DNA of 64,000 nucleotides from Streptomyces tendae (GTDB lineage: Bacteria > Actinomycetota > Actinomycetes > Streptomycetales > Streptomycetaceae): the NCBI RefSeq assembly GCF_014650435.1, contig NZ_BMUY01000012.1:62001-126000 (forward strand). The letters are read 5' to 3'. The notes under the pieces are model-generated. The model made no database searches. It was not told where the DNA came from and was given only the letters and a program-made list of their open reading frames with translations. The position numbers and the translations under genes are program-made. The first letter of the stretch is position 1, and every line of letters starts with the position of its first letter. Positions 8,440 to 16,306 of this stretch are shown piece after piece.

Positions 8440-10530
8440 ATGTCTGATCGGGGAGCGAGCGCCCCGTCACTCCCGGACGACTGGCCCGCCCACCCGGACC
8501 CGATCCTGGCGCTCAACCGCATGGGCAGCTTCGACTGGGACCTGGACGCAGGGCTGTTCCACATGGACGCCCAGGCCCACGAGGTGTTCGACCTGCGCCC
8601 GGAGGAGTACGACGGGCGCCCCGAGTCGCTGTCGCTGCGCGTGCCCACGGCGGAGAGCCGCCGCATGGACACCATCGTCGCCCGGGCCATGAAGGACGGC
8701 AGCGAGAACTACGGCACCTACTTCCGGCTGCGCCGCCGCGACGGCACCCTGCGCTGGACCCACACCCAGGGCTACATCCGCCGGGACGAGACCGGCCGCC
8801 CCCGGCGGATCATCGGCATCGTCCGCGACGCCACCCAGGAGATGGCCGAAAGCGCGGCCGACCGGGAGCAGGCCGCACAGGACGAGGCGCGCCGCCGGCT
8901 GACCAACGTCGTCCAGCTCGCCACGGCCGCCCTCGCGCACGCCCGCACCGTGGACGACGTCATCGACGTGCTCCGCGACACCCACGGACTCACCCGGCTG
9001 GGCGCCACCAGCCTGGTGATGGGCCTGGTCGAGGCCGGCCGCATCCGGCTGGTCGCCGACGGCCCCGAGAACAGCTTCATCCCCGGCACCCGGATCACCC
9101 GGATCGACGAGCCGTACCCGATGAGCGAGGCCGTACGGACGCTCAGCCCCCGCTTCATCGAGTCGCCGGAGGAGTTCGCGGAGCGCTACCCCGGGCTGTG
9201 GCAGGACATCACCCACCTCGACATCACCGCCGCCGCCTACCTGCCGCTGATCGCCCAGGCCCGGCCCATCGGCGCCATCGGGCTGCTCTACAGCGACCGG
9301 CACGGCTTCTCCCCGGAGGACCGCAACGTCCTGGTCGCCCTCGGCAGCGGCATCGCGCAGAGCCTGCAGCGGGCCATGCTCTACGAGCAGGAGATGGACC
9401 TCGCCGAGGGTCTCCAGCAGGCCATGCTGCCGCGCACCATCCCCAGCGTGCCCGGCTGCGACGTCGCCGTCCGCTACCGCGCGGCCTCCATCGGGGGCGC
9501 CCTGGGGCGGGACATCGGCGGCGACTGGTACGACCTGATCCCGCTGCCCGGCGGCCGCGTCGGCGCCGTCATCGGCGACGTCCAGGGCCACGACACGCAC
9601 GCCGCCGCCGTCATGGGCCAGCTGCGCATCGTGCTGCGCGCCTACGCCGCCGAGGGCCACCCGCCGGCCACGGTGATGGCGCGGGCCTCCGTCTTCCTGC
9701 ACGAGCTGGACACCGACCGCTTCGCGACCTGCCTGTACGCGGAGGCCGACCTGGGCACCGGAGTGGTCCAGGTGGTCCGCGCCGGACACATCGACCCGCT
9801 GATGCGCTTCGGTGACGGCACCTGCCGCCTGGTCCGCGTCGAGGGCGGGCTGCCGCTCGGCCTGTCCGCCGAGTTCGGGCGCCTCGCCTACCCGGTCGCC
9901 ACCCTCGAGCTGGACCCGGGCAACACCCTGCTGCTGTGCACCGACGGTCTGGTCGAGCAGCCGGGCGCCGACCTCGACGAGGGCATGCAGGTCCTCACGG
10001 CGCTGATCACCTCCGGGCCCCAGGACGTGCGGGACCTGGCCGACCGGCTGATCGACGTGGCCGACGAGCGGCGCGGCGACGACGACGTCGCGCTGCTGGT
10101 GCTGCGCCGGCACGGCCTGGGCGCCCCGCGGACCTTCGGCCGGGTCCAGCAGCACGTCTCCCCGGGCGACCCGGAGGGCCTCACCGAGGCCCGGCACATG
10201 ATCCGCGCCGCCGTCCGGTCCTGGGGCGCCAAGGCGCAGAGCGACGAGATCGAACTGGTCGCCGACGAACTGACGACCAACGCCCTCATGCACACCGAGG
10301 GCTCCGCCATCGTCACCCTCCGGCTGCTCACCGGAACCGACCGGCGGCTGCGGGTCGAGGTCGAGGACTCCTCCAGCGCCCTGCCGCGCCGCCGCGAGGC
10401 CGGGGACGACGGGGTCTCCGGGCGGGGGCTGCTGCTGGTCGACGCGCTCGCCGACGCGTGGGGCGTGGAGGCACGCGGCGGCGGCAAGGTCGTGTGGGCG
10501 GAGTTCGTGGTGGCGCCCGGCGCCGGCTGA
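8440..10530 (+). CDS. PAS-GAF-SpoIIE phosphatase with C-terminal HATPase domain
   Basis: A 696-residue cytoplasmic signalling protein. Domains in order: a PAS fold near residues 20-140 (MGSFDWDLDAGLFHMD, GIVRDATQEM), a GAF-like domain near 160-320, a PP2C/SpoIIE phosphatase near 340-560 with GGDWYDLIPLPGGRVG, GDVQGH and DDVALLVL, and an RsbW-like histidine-kinase ATPase near 575-690 with ADELTTNALMHTEG and GRGLLLVDALAD. Such proteins both dephosphorylate anti-anti-sigma factors and bind or phosphorylate them, controlling alternative sigma factors in Streptomyces. The partner is not adjacent. The ATG follows AAGGTGGGG; a GTG 9 bp upstream in frame is the alternative. It is divergent from the LMF-like gene. 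Confidence 0.93.
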   Translation: MSDRGASAPSLPDDWPAHPDPILALNRMGSFDWDLDAGLFHMDAQAHEVFDLRPEEYDGRPESLSLRVPTAESRRMDTIVARAMKDGSENYGTYFRLRRRDGTLRWTHTQGYIRRDETGRPRRIIGIVRDATQEMAESAADREQAAQDEARRRLTNVVQLATAALAHARTVDDVIDVLRDTHGLTRLGATSLVMGLVEAGRIRLVADGPENSFIPGTRITRIDEPYPMSEAVRTLSPRFIESPEEFAERYPGLWQDITHLDITAAAYLPLIAQARPIGAIGLLYSDRHGFSPEDRNVLVALGSGIAQSLQRAMLYEQEMDLAEGLQQAMLPRTIPSVPGCDVAVRYRAASIGGALGRDIGGDWYDLIPLPGGRVGAVIGDVQGHDTHAAAVMGQLRIVLRAYAAEGHPPATVMARASVFLHELDTDRFATCLYAEADLGTGVVQVVRAGHIDPLMRFGDGTCRLVRVEGGLPLGLSAEFGRLAYPVATLELDPGNTLLLCTDGLVEQPGADLDEGMQVLTALITSGPQDVRDLADRLIDVADERRGDDDVALLVLRRHGLGAPRTFGRVQQHVSPGDPEGLTEARHMIRAAVRSWGAKAQSDEIELVADELTTNALMHTEGSAIVTLRLLTGTDRRLRVEVEDSSSALPRRREAGDDGVSGRGLLLVDALADAWGVEARGGGKVVWAEFVVAPGAG

Positions 10531-10570
10531 CCCCGCTGACAGCGCCGGTGACGGGTGGCACTCTGGACGC

Positions 10571-11434
10571 ATGCCAGAACTGCCCGAGGTCGAGGCGCTC
10601 CGCGACTTCCTGACCGAGCACCTCACCGGCCGCGAGATCGTCCGGGTCCTGCCCGTGGCGATCAGCGTGCTGAAGACGTACGACCCGCCGCTCACGGCGC
10701 TGGAGGGCCGCCGGGTGGCGGCCGTGCACCGGCACGGCAAGTTCCTCGACGTGGAGACCGCCGACGGCCCGCACCTGGTGACCCACCTGGCGCGGGCCGG
10801 CTGGCTGCACTGGAAGGACGGCCTGCCCAGCGGCATGCCCAAGCCGGGCAAGGGCCCGCTCGCGCTGCGGGTCGCGCTGGAGACCGGCGCGGGCTTCGAC
10901 CTGACGGAGGCGGGCACGCAGAAGCGGCTCGCGGTGTACGTCGTGGCCGACCCGCAGCAGGTGCCGGGCGTGGCCCGGCTCGGCCCCGACCCGCTCGCCG
11001 ACGACTTCGACGAGGCACGCTTCGCCGCCCTCCTCGACGGCGAGCGGCGGCAGCTCAAGGGCGCCCTGCGCGACCAGAGCCTGATCGCGGGCGTGGGCAA
11101 CGCGTACAGCGACGAGATCCTGCACGCCGCGAAGATGTCCCCGTTCAAACTGGCCGCCTCCCTGACCGACGCGGAGACCGCCCGGCTGTACGCGGCGCTG
11201 CGCGGCACGCTCACCGAGGCCGTGGAACGCTCCCGGGGCATCGCCGCCGGCCGTCTGAAGGCCGAGAAGAAGAGCGGGCTGCGGGTCCACGGCCGCGCCT
11301 CAGAGCCCTGCCCGGTGTGCGGCGACACCATCCGCGAGGTGTCCTTCAGCGACTCCTCGCTCCAGTACTGCCCGACCTGTCAGACCGGCGGCAAACCGCT
11401 GGCGGACCGCAGGATGTCCCGGCTGCTGAAGTGA
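10571..11434 (+). CDS. formamidopyrimidine-DNA glycosylase family protein (Fpg/Nei)
   Basis: A 287-residue bifunctional DNA glycosylase/AP lyase of the Fpg/Nei family. The N-terminal MPELPEVE carries the catalytic Pro2 and Glu3. HRHGKFLDV holds the beta-hairpin lysine, LIAGVGNAYSDEIL is the helix-two-turn-helix, and a C-terminal zinc finger uses Cys247, Cys250, Cys267 and Cys270. It removes oxidised bases during base excision repair. The finger lacks the usual extreme C-terminal Fpg ending; the sequence continues as GGKPLADRRMSRLLK. This suggests a second, actinobacterial subgroup rather than the main MutM, so no symbol is given. It follows the SpoIIE-type gene by 40 bp and may be cotranscribed with it. 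Confidence 0.9.
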   Translation: MPELPEVEALRDFLTEHLTGREIVRVLPVAISVLKTYDPPLTALEGRRVAAVHRHGKFLDVETADGPHLVTHLARAGWLHWKDGLPSGMPKPGKGPLALRVALETGAGFDLTEAGTQKRLAVYVVADPQQVPGVARLGPDPLADDFDEARFAALLDGERRQLKGALRDQSLIAGVGNAYSDEILHAAKMSPFKLAASLTDAETARLYAALRGTLTEAVERSRGIAAGRLKAEKKSGLRVHGRASEPCPVCGDTIREVSFSDSSLQYCPTCQTGGKPLADRRMSRLLK

Positions 11435-11476
11435 CGGCGGCGGCGCCGCGCCGAGGGCGGTCCCCCGGGGCGGTGG

Positions 11477-12127
11477 TCATCCGGTCGGCAGTGTCACCAG
11501 GCGCTCGCCGTCCGCCGTGCGCACCTCGTACCGGTCGATCCGGCCGGGGTGCAGGGCGGCACCGCCTCGCATGGTGTGCGCTCGGGCGTCGTGCTCGGGG
11601 ACCATCCAGCTGGTGACCGTCTGTTCGGACCCGTCGTCGCCGACGGCGACGAGCCGGCACGAACGGGGGCCGGCTCCGTCCTTGACCTCCAGTCGCACGT
11701 CCGTGCCCCACACCTCGTCCTCGGCGGTGATCCGCGCCCACACCCCGGTGCGGGCGTCGGTCGCGGAGACCGGCGCCGCCGGGTCGCCCTGGTGCGCGTA
11801 GAGCACGGCGCCGGGCCCGGCCACGGCGCACACGACGGCGACGGCCACGGCGTACAGCACCCGCCTGCGGCCGGCCCGGCGACGTGTGGCCACCGCGGTC
11901 AGCAGCCCGTCGAGCAGTCGTGGTCCCGGCCGGGTCAGAGGGTGGACGATACGCGGTGTGGCCTGCCGGTACAGCATCAACTGGCGGGTGGCGGGACCGA
12001 ATTCGGTCACCTGGGCCGCGCACCGGGGGCATTCCATGAGGTGGTCCTCGAAGCGGAAGGCCTCCGCCTCGTCCAGCACGCCGAGCGCGTAGGCGCCGAC
12101 GTCACGATGCCTTTCCAGGGACCTCAT
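11477..12127 (-). CDS. zinc-dependent anti-sigma factor (membrane)
   Basis: A 216-residue single-pass membrane anti-sigma factor. The zinc motif is His29-x3-Cys33-x2-Cys36 (HLMECPRC) with His7 upstream, the standard ZAS/zf-HC2 arrangement. A transmembrane helix lies near residues 88-112 after a basic stretch, followed by an extracytoplasmic C-terminal domain. It should sequester the ECF sigma factor encoded 0.9 kb upstream on the same strand and release it on an envelope signal. GAGG lies 7 bp before the ATG. Unlike most such pairs, it is separated from the sigma gene by another gene and by a 205-bp spacer containing direct repeats. The pairing is inferred from position and family. Confidence 0.88.
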   Translation of the reverse strand: MRSLERHRDVGAYALGVLDEAEAFRFEDHLMECPRCAAQVTEFGPATRQLMLYRQATPRIVHPLTRPGPRLLDGLLTAVATRRRAGRRRVLYAVAVAVVCAVAGPGAVLYAHQGDPAAPVSATDARTGVWARITAEDEVWGTDVRLEVKDGAGPRSCRLVAVGDDGSEQTVTSWMVPEHDARAHTMRGGAALHPGRIDRYEVRTADGERLVTLPTG

Positions 12128-12270
12128 GCCGAATCCTCGTACCGTTGGGTGCGGGTGGGGTTACTCCTTGCTCCCACCCGTACGCACCGGACAGCCGAAT
12201 CACTCAAGCCACCGCGCAATCCCGACCAAGGTGTTCGGAGCGGCCCCGGGCGCGGATTGGTCCCTCCCGC

Positions 12271-12319
12271 GGGAAAGTTCCCGGGAAGTTCTCGGGAGGT
12301 TCCCGGGAAGTTCGCGGGA
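12271..12319. repeat. direct repeats, GGGAAGTTC type, 11-bp period
   Basis: Five copies of GGGA, four of them followed by A/G-A/G-GTTC-like sequence, start at 12271, 12283, 12294, 12305 and 12316. The steps are 12, 11, 11 and 11 bp, one helical turn each. The array lies in the 205-bp spacer upstream of the anti-sigma gene and downstream of the unknown gene. It may be a cooperative protein-binding site or a small set of overlapping palindromes (TTCCCGGGAA). Confidence 0.8.
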
Positions 12320-12332
12320 CCGGCCGGGGACG

Positions 12333-12848
12333 CTAGAACAGGTGGATGGCGAGGTGCCCCAGCGGCAGCCCGAGCTGCCAGGCGGGCGTCCACACCTTCG
12401 GTCCCTCGTCCTCTCCGGTCACCGGGGCTCCGCCCGGGACCGCGTTCAGGTCGGGGGCGAGCAGTTCGGTTTCCTGGAGCCAGCGCCAGGCGGCCCGGGC
12501 CAACTCCAGGTCCGGGCAGTGGCGTCCGGCGGCGAGGGCGTCGGCCGTGACCTCGGCCAGCCGTCCGTGCACCCACTCCTGCCAGGGCTGGTCGTACGCG
12601 GTCAGCGACAGCCAGGTCTCCAGGTGGGTGACGACCCGGATGCCGCTCAGTTCGTTCTCCGTGTCGGACAGGAAGACGGTGAGCGCCAGCGCGTCACGAC
12701 CGGCGCGGAACTCGAAGGACGTCGGCGGCATCAGGTCGCCGGTCCGCAGCAGCTCGTCGGCGATGTACTCGGCGTACAACCACGCCATGGGAACGCTCAG
12801 TTCGCCCCCGCCGGTGCCGTCCGTGCTCTCTTGACCTCTGTGCAGCAT
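12333..12848 (-). CDS. hypothetical protein between sigma and anti-sigma genes
   Basis: A 171-residue acidic soluble protein that I do not recognise. It has no signal peptide, membrane segment or catalytic motif. The central part (FEFRAGRDALALTVFLSD, YDQPWQEWVHGRLAEVTADAL) looks like a mixed alpha/beta domain, and the C-terminus ends in a hydrophobic GLPLGHLAIHLF. The ATG was chosen because GGAGGAAGG precedes it by about 9 bp; an ATG 20 codons later is a possible alternative. It lies 141 bp downstream of the ECF sigma gene and on the same strand, so it may belong to the sigma regulon or operon. Codon use looks normal for the organism. Confidence 0.7.
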   Translation of the reverse strand: MLHRGQESTDGTGGGELSVPMAWLYAEYIADELLRTGDLMPPTSFEFRAGRDALALTVFLSDTENELSGIRVVTHLETWLSLTAYDQPWQEWVHGRLAEVTADALAAGRHCPDLELARAAWRWLQETELLAPDLNAVPGGAPVTGEDEGPKVWTPAWQLGLPLGHLAIHLF

Positions 12849-12989
12849 CCCTTCCTGCCTTCCTCCGGTGCGTGCGCGTCGCCCGACCCGGGTCATGGAC
12901 CCCCGTCCGGAACACGGATGAGGACAGCCGACTGCTCAACCGGGGTCCTGGGCAAGGCGCTTTACGGAGGCTTGACCAAAAGGTCGGTT

Positions 12990-13544
12990 TCACCGCAGGT
13001 CGGCGGCGTAACCCGGTAGCACCCTGCGCATGGCGCGCAGCGCGTAGTACGCGCGGGACTTCACGGTACCGGGTGGGATGCCGAGGGCGGCCGCGGCTTC
13101 CGCCACACTCGCCCCCTGGAAGTACACCAGCACCAGGACTTCACGGTGCTCCGGAGTGAGTGTCTTCACAGCCTCGCGCACATCGAGGGCGGCGGCGGCC
13201 CGTTCGGCGTGATCCGCGCAGACGCGCGCGTTCTCCAGTACGGCGTCGCCGACCTCCGCGGGGCGTGCCTGGCGGGCGCGGCGCGCGTCGATCGCGAGCC
13301 GCCGGGCCACCGTGAGCAGCCACGGCCGTACCGAGTCGAAGTCGTCGGCGCGCAGGGCCTCGGGATGCTGCCAGGCGCGCACCAGGGTCTCCTGCACGAG
13401 GTCCTCGGCACGCTGCCGGTCGCCGTCGCTGAGCCGCAGCAGCAGCGCGAACAGCGGCCGGCCGTGCTCGCGCTGCAGTGCGGCGAGCTCGTGCTCGGCG
13501 GTCGTCCCGTGCGCTGTGTCCGTCAGGGTGATTCCGGCCGTCAT
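12990..13544 (-). CDS. ECF RNA polymerase sigma factor
   Basis: A 184-residue group 4 sigma factor. Region 2 is seen near residues 45-90 (AEDLVQETLVRAWQHPEAL, RPWLLTVARRLAIDARR) and region 4 near 125-180 (LTPEHREVLVLVYFQGASV, then the helix-turn-helix AAALGIPPGTVKSRAYYALR). It directs RNA polymerase to a stress regulon and is presumably held by the zinc anti-sigma factor downstream. No strong ribosome binding site precedes the ATG, but homologous-looking sequence begins within 20 residues, so the start cannot be far off. Its upstream region carries a 12-bp tandem repeat and is shared with the divergent CapA-like gene. Confidence 0.93.
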   Translation of the reverse strand: MTAGITLTDTAHGTTAEHELAALQREHGRPLFALLLRLSDGDRQRAEDLVQETLVRAWQHPEALRADDFDSVRPWLLTVARRLAIDARRARQARPAEVGDAVLENARVCADHAERAAAALDVREAVKTLTPEHREVLVLVYFQGASVAEAAAALGIPPGTVKSRAYYALRAMRRVLPGYAADLR

Positions 13545-13617
13545 GGCCGTATGTCACCGCAGGGGGCCGTGTGGGGACAGGGCGCACGCACGGGTGTGCG
13601 GCGGACGGTCGATCGCG

Positions 13618-13641
13618 TCGACGAACGGTTCGACGAACGGT
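13618..13641. repeat. 12-bp perfect tandem repeat upstream of the ECF sigma gene
   Basis: TCGACGAACGGT occurs twice head to tail, 74-97 bp upstream of the ECF sigma start. It lies in the 252-bp divergent region shared with the CapA-like gene. I see no other gene or clear promoter there beyond AT-richer sequence near 13735-13775. Confidence 0.6.
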
Positions 13642-13796
13642 CGGTGCGCGGTCGGCGAGGGTCCCCGCGCCCCGTTCGCGCACGCCGGACGGGCTAATGG
13701 GCGTGTCGGAGCCGCCCGTGACGAGACGTGACTCTTTACCTGTTCATACGTAAATGTGACTTTTCATCGGTGTGTGCGACCCAGCGGAGTGAACGG

Positions 13797-14957
13797 ATGA
13801 TCACACGCAGTCGGCAGGTGGCCCTGGCCCTGGCCCTGACCGCCCTCCTCACCGCGGGCGCGGCCTGCCAGGCCCGCGACCACGAACCGCCGAAACCGCC
13901 CGCCCCGGCCCCGCCCGCCGCCGTCGAGGGCGCCTTCACCCTGGTCGCCTCCGGGGACGTGCTCCCGCACGACTCGATCATCGAACGGGCCCGCTTCGAC
14001 GCGGGCGGCAGCGGCTACGACTTCCGCCCCATGCTCGCCGGCGCCCGACCCGTCGTCGCACCGGCCGACCTCGCCCTGTGCCACATGGAGACCGTCTACG
14101 GCGAGAACGGCGACTACAGCGGCTACCCGCTCTTCAAGTCCCCGCCCGAGGTGGCCCGGGCGCTGGCAGCCACCGGCTACGACGGCTGCTCCACGGCCTC
14201 CAACCACAGCGTCGACGACGGCGCGGACGGCATCCGCCGCACCCTCGACGCCCTCGACCGCGCGGGCGTACGGCACGCCGGGACGGCGCGCACCGAGGCC
14301 GAGGCGGACATCGCGACGGTGCTGCGCGCGGGCCGGGCCCAGGTGGCCCACCTCGCCTACACCCTGCACACCAACGGCCGGCCGGTGCCCGCGGACCAGC
14401 CCTGGGCGGTCGGTCTGATCGACGAGGCGCGCGTCGTCGAGGACGCACGGGCCGCCCGGAAGGCCGGCGCCGACGTCGTCGTCGTGTCGCTGCACTGGGG
14501 CACCGAGTGGCAGGACGAGCCCGACGGCGACCAGGTGTCCCTGGCCCGGAGCCTGACCGCCTCCCGCACCGGCGACCGCCCCGACATCGACCTGATCCTC
14601 GGCACCCACGCCCATGTGCCGCAGGCCTACGAGAAGGTCAACGGCACCTGGGTGGTCTACGGCATGGGGGACCAGATCGCGGGCGAGATGGTCAACGACG
14701 AGGGGGTCCGCGATCCGCGCGGCAACCAGTCGGCCATCGGCCGCTTCACCTTCGCCCCGCCCGAACGGGACGGTGAACGCTGGAAGGTGACGAAGGCCGA
14801 GTTCGTGCCGCAGCTGTTCGACGTGGACGCCGGCCGGGTGGTGAACCTCAACCGGGCGATCGACGAGGGCGCCGACGTACGCGCCGTACGCGACCGCATC
14901 CGCGACGTGGTGCTCAGCCGGGGTGCCGCCGGGGACGGACTCGTGATGGGGAGGTAG
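13797..14957 (+). CDS. CapA-family exported metallophosphatase-like protein
   Basis: A 386-residue exported protein of the CapA/PgsA (poly-gamma-glutamate capsule) family. An N-terminal signal ends near AGAAC at residues 20-24, possibly a loose lipobox. The calcineurin-like fold is marked by LVASGDVLPHDSI, STASNHSVDDGADG, VVVSLHWGTEW and LILGTHAHVPQAYE, which supply metal-ligand Asp, Asn and His residues. The start was placed at the ATG after GGAG (8-bp spacing); in-frame codons upstream do not resemble coding sequence. No other capsule gene is near, so a polyglutamate role is not supported, and streptomycete members are simply cell-surface proteins of unknown substrate. Confidence 0.88.
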   Translation: MITRSRQVALALALTALLTAGAACQARDHEPPKPPAPAPPAAVEGAFTLVASGDVLPHDSIIERARFDAGGSGYDFRPMLAGARPVVAPADLALCHMETVYGENGDYSGYPLFKSPPEVARALAATGYDGCSTASNHSVDDGADGIRRTLDALDRAGVRHAGTARTEAEADIATVLRAGRAQVAHLAYTLHTNGRPVPADQPWAVGLIDEARVVEDARAARKAGADVVVVSLHWGTEWQDEPDGDQVSLARSLTASRTGDRPDIDLILGTHAHVPQAYEKVNGTWVVYGMGDQIAGEMVNDEGVRDPRGNQSAIGRFTFAPPERDGERWKVTKAEFVPQLFDVDAGRVVNLNRAIDEGADVRAVRDRIRDVVLSRGAAGDGLVMGR

Positions 14958-14958
14958 G

Positions 14959-15432
14959 TCAGGCGTCCGCCACGTGGTCCAGGGCCGTCAGCATGGCGTC
15001 GAGCACCCGCAGGCAGGTGGTGACGTCGGCGTCCGTGAGGTCCGAGCCGACCTCGCGCAGCAGTCGGTGCTCCCGGTCGAGGACCGCGTCGATCGTGTCC
15101 CGGCCCCGGGCGGTCAGCCGGATCAGCGAGGACCGGCGGTGCGCCGGGTTGGGGGTGCTCTCCACCAGGCCCTGGGCCGCGGCGTCGTTGACCATCCGCT
15201 GGACGAACTGACGGCTGATCGCCTGGGCCCGGCCCATCTGCGGCACGGTCATCGGCCCGCCGCGCCGCAGCATCGTCAGCACGGCGCGGACGCCCACGGA
15301 CAGGCCGTCGGCGGCCAGGCCCTGCTCGACGCCGCGCTGCGCGCGCCGGTAGAGCGGGCCGACCAGGTCGTACACCTCGGTGAGCCGCCGGGCGAGGGTG
15401 TCCGGGGGGAGGGGTGCGTCGATGTCGTTCAC
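14959..15432 (-). CDS. MarR-family transcriptional regulator
   Basis: A 157-residue winged-helix repressor. The DNA-binding part is near residues 50-105 (LSVGVRAVLTMLRRGGPMTVPQMGRAQAI, SRQFVQRMVNDAAAQGLV), followed by the wing NPAHRRSSLIRLTARG and a dimerising C-terminal helix pair. It is divergent from an alpha/beta hydrolase. The short space between them holds two near-identical palindromic sites, so it most likely represses both genes until it binds a small molecule handled by the hydrolase. The GTG start has no obvious ribosome binding site, so the transcript may be leaderless. Its stop lies 1 bp from the end of the convergent CapA-like gene. Confidence 0.9.
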   Translation of the reverse strand: MNDIDAPLPPDTLARRLTEVYDLVGPLYRRAQRGVEQGLAADGLSVGVRAVLTMLRRGGPMTVPQMGRAQAISRQFVQRMVNDAAAQGLVESTPNPAHRRSSLIRLTARGRDTIDAVLDREHRLLREVGSDLTDADVTTCLRVLDAMLTALDHVADA

Positions 15433-15441
15433 CCCGCCATT

Positions 15442-15459
15442 ATGACACCTCGGTTGCCA
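15442..15459. promoter_or_regulatory. MarR operator 1 (candidate)
   Basis: ATGACACCTCGGTTGCCA, an imperfect copy of the perfect-armed site 32 bp further on. It starts 10 bp upstream of the marR-like GTG, fitting autoregulation. Confidence 0.65.
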
Positions 15460-15473
15460 AACCTGGGAATGAC

Positions 15474-15492
15474 ATGACACCTTGGTTGTCAT
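15474..15492. promoter_or_regulatory. MarR operator 2 (candidate) overlapping hydrolase start
   Basis: ATGACACCTTGGTTGTCAT has ATGACA/TGTCAT arms around a 7-bp centre. Its last two bases are the first two of the hydrolase ATG. The two sites are 32 bp apart, about three helical turns, so bound dimers would lie on one DNA face. Confidence 0.7.
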
Positions 15493-16306
15493 GAATGCTG
15501 CTTCGGATCTCCGCTTCTTCACCTCCTCGGACGGGGACCTCGCGTACCGCGACACCGGATCCGGGGACCTCGTGGTGCTGCTCCACTCGGGGTTCGTCGA
15601 CCACCGTCTGTACGACGCCCAGATCCCGGCCCTGGCCGCCGACCACCGCGTGATCGCTCCCGACGTGCGCGGCCACGGCTTCTCGGCCAACGCCACGGAG
15701 CGCTTCCGCTGGGCGGACGACCTGGCCGGGCTGCTGCGCCACCTGGACGCCGGTCCCGCCGTGCTCGTCGGTCTGTCCATGGGCGGCGGGATCGCCACCG
15801 ACACCGCCCTCGAACACCCGGAGCTGGTCCGGGCGGTGGTCGCCTGTGGCGCCGCGACCAGCGACTTCGAATACACCGATCCCTGGTACCGGGGGATTCA
15901 GGCGGAATACGCCCGCACTCTGGCGGCGGGCGACCTCGACGGCTGGCTCGCCGCGTTCCTGCGCGTGGTCCCCGGGCCGGCCCGGACGGCGGACGACATC
16001 GACCCCGGCATCCTGCGCCGGCTGGGCGAGATGGCCCTCCACACGATGTCCAAGCACAGTCCCGGCGAACCCGACCTGCGCACGCCGATGACCGACACAT
16101 GGGCTCGGGTGCCGGAGATCGACGTGCCGGTCCTCGCCGTCAACGGCTCGCTCGAACCGGACGACCTCACCGGCGCGGCCGAGCGGCTGGTCCGCACCGT
16201 CCGTGACGGCCGGTCCGTGACCGTCGACGGCGCGGGTCACTACACGAACCTTGAGCGGCCGGAGGAGTTCAACAAGATCCTGCTGGACTTCCTGCGCACC
16301 CTCTAG
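15491..16306 (+). CDS. alpha/beta-fold hydrolase
   Basis: A 271-residue cytoplasmic alpha/beta hydrolase. The oxyanion region is VVLLHSGFVDH near residues 27-37. The nucleophile elbow GLSMGGG gives Ser97 or so, LAVNGSLEPDD is near the acid, and DGAGHYTNLERPEEF carries the catalytic His near residue 253. The substrate is unknown. It is divergent from the MarR regulator and its ATG touches a MarR-type palindrome with no ribosome binding site in front, so its mRNA is probably leaderless and repressed by MarR. It overlaps the convergent permease gene by 4 bp (CTAG). Confidence 0.88.
   Translation: MNAASDLRFFTSSDGDLAYRDTGSGDLVVLLHSGFVDHRLYDAQIPALAADHRVIAPDVRGHGFSANATERFRWADDLAGLLRHLDAGPAVLVGLSMGGGIATDTALEHPELVRAVVACGAATSDFEYTDPWYRGIQAEYARTLAAGDLDGWLAAFLRVVPGPARTADDIDPGILRRLGEMALHTMSKHSPGEPDLRTPMTDTWARVPEIDVPVLAVNGSLEPDDLTGAAERLVRTVRDGRSVTVDGAGHYTNLERPEEFNKILLDFLRTL

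Noticed and set aside
8312..8470. N-terminal extension of the lipase maturation factor-like gene
   Set aside because: It overlaps the divergent SpoIIE-type gene, is low complexity, and a GTG with a good ribosome binding site exists at 8311.
16303..16306. CTAG overlap of the convergent hydrolase and permease stops
   Set aside because: The shared stop palindrome is a common outcome for tightly packed convergent genes and does not by itself suggest regulation.
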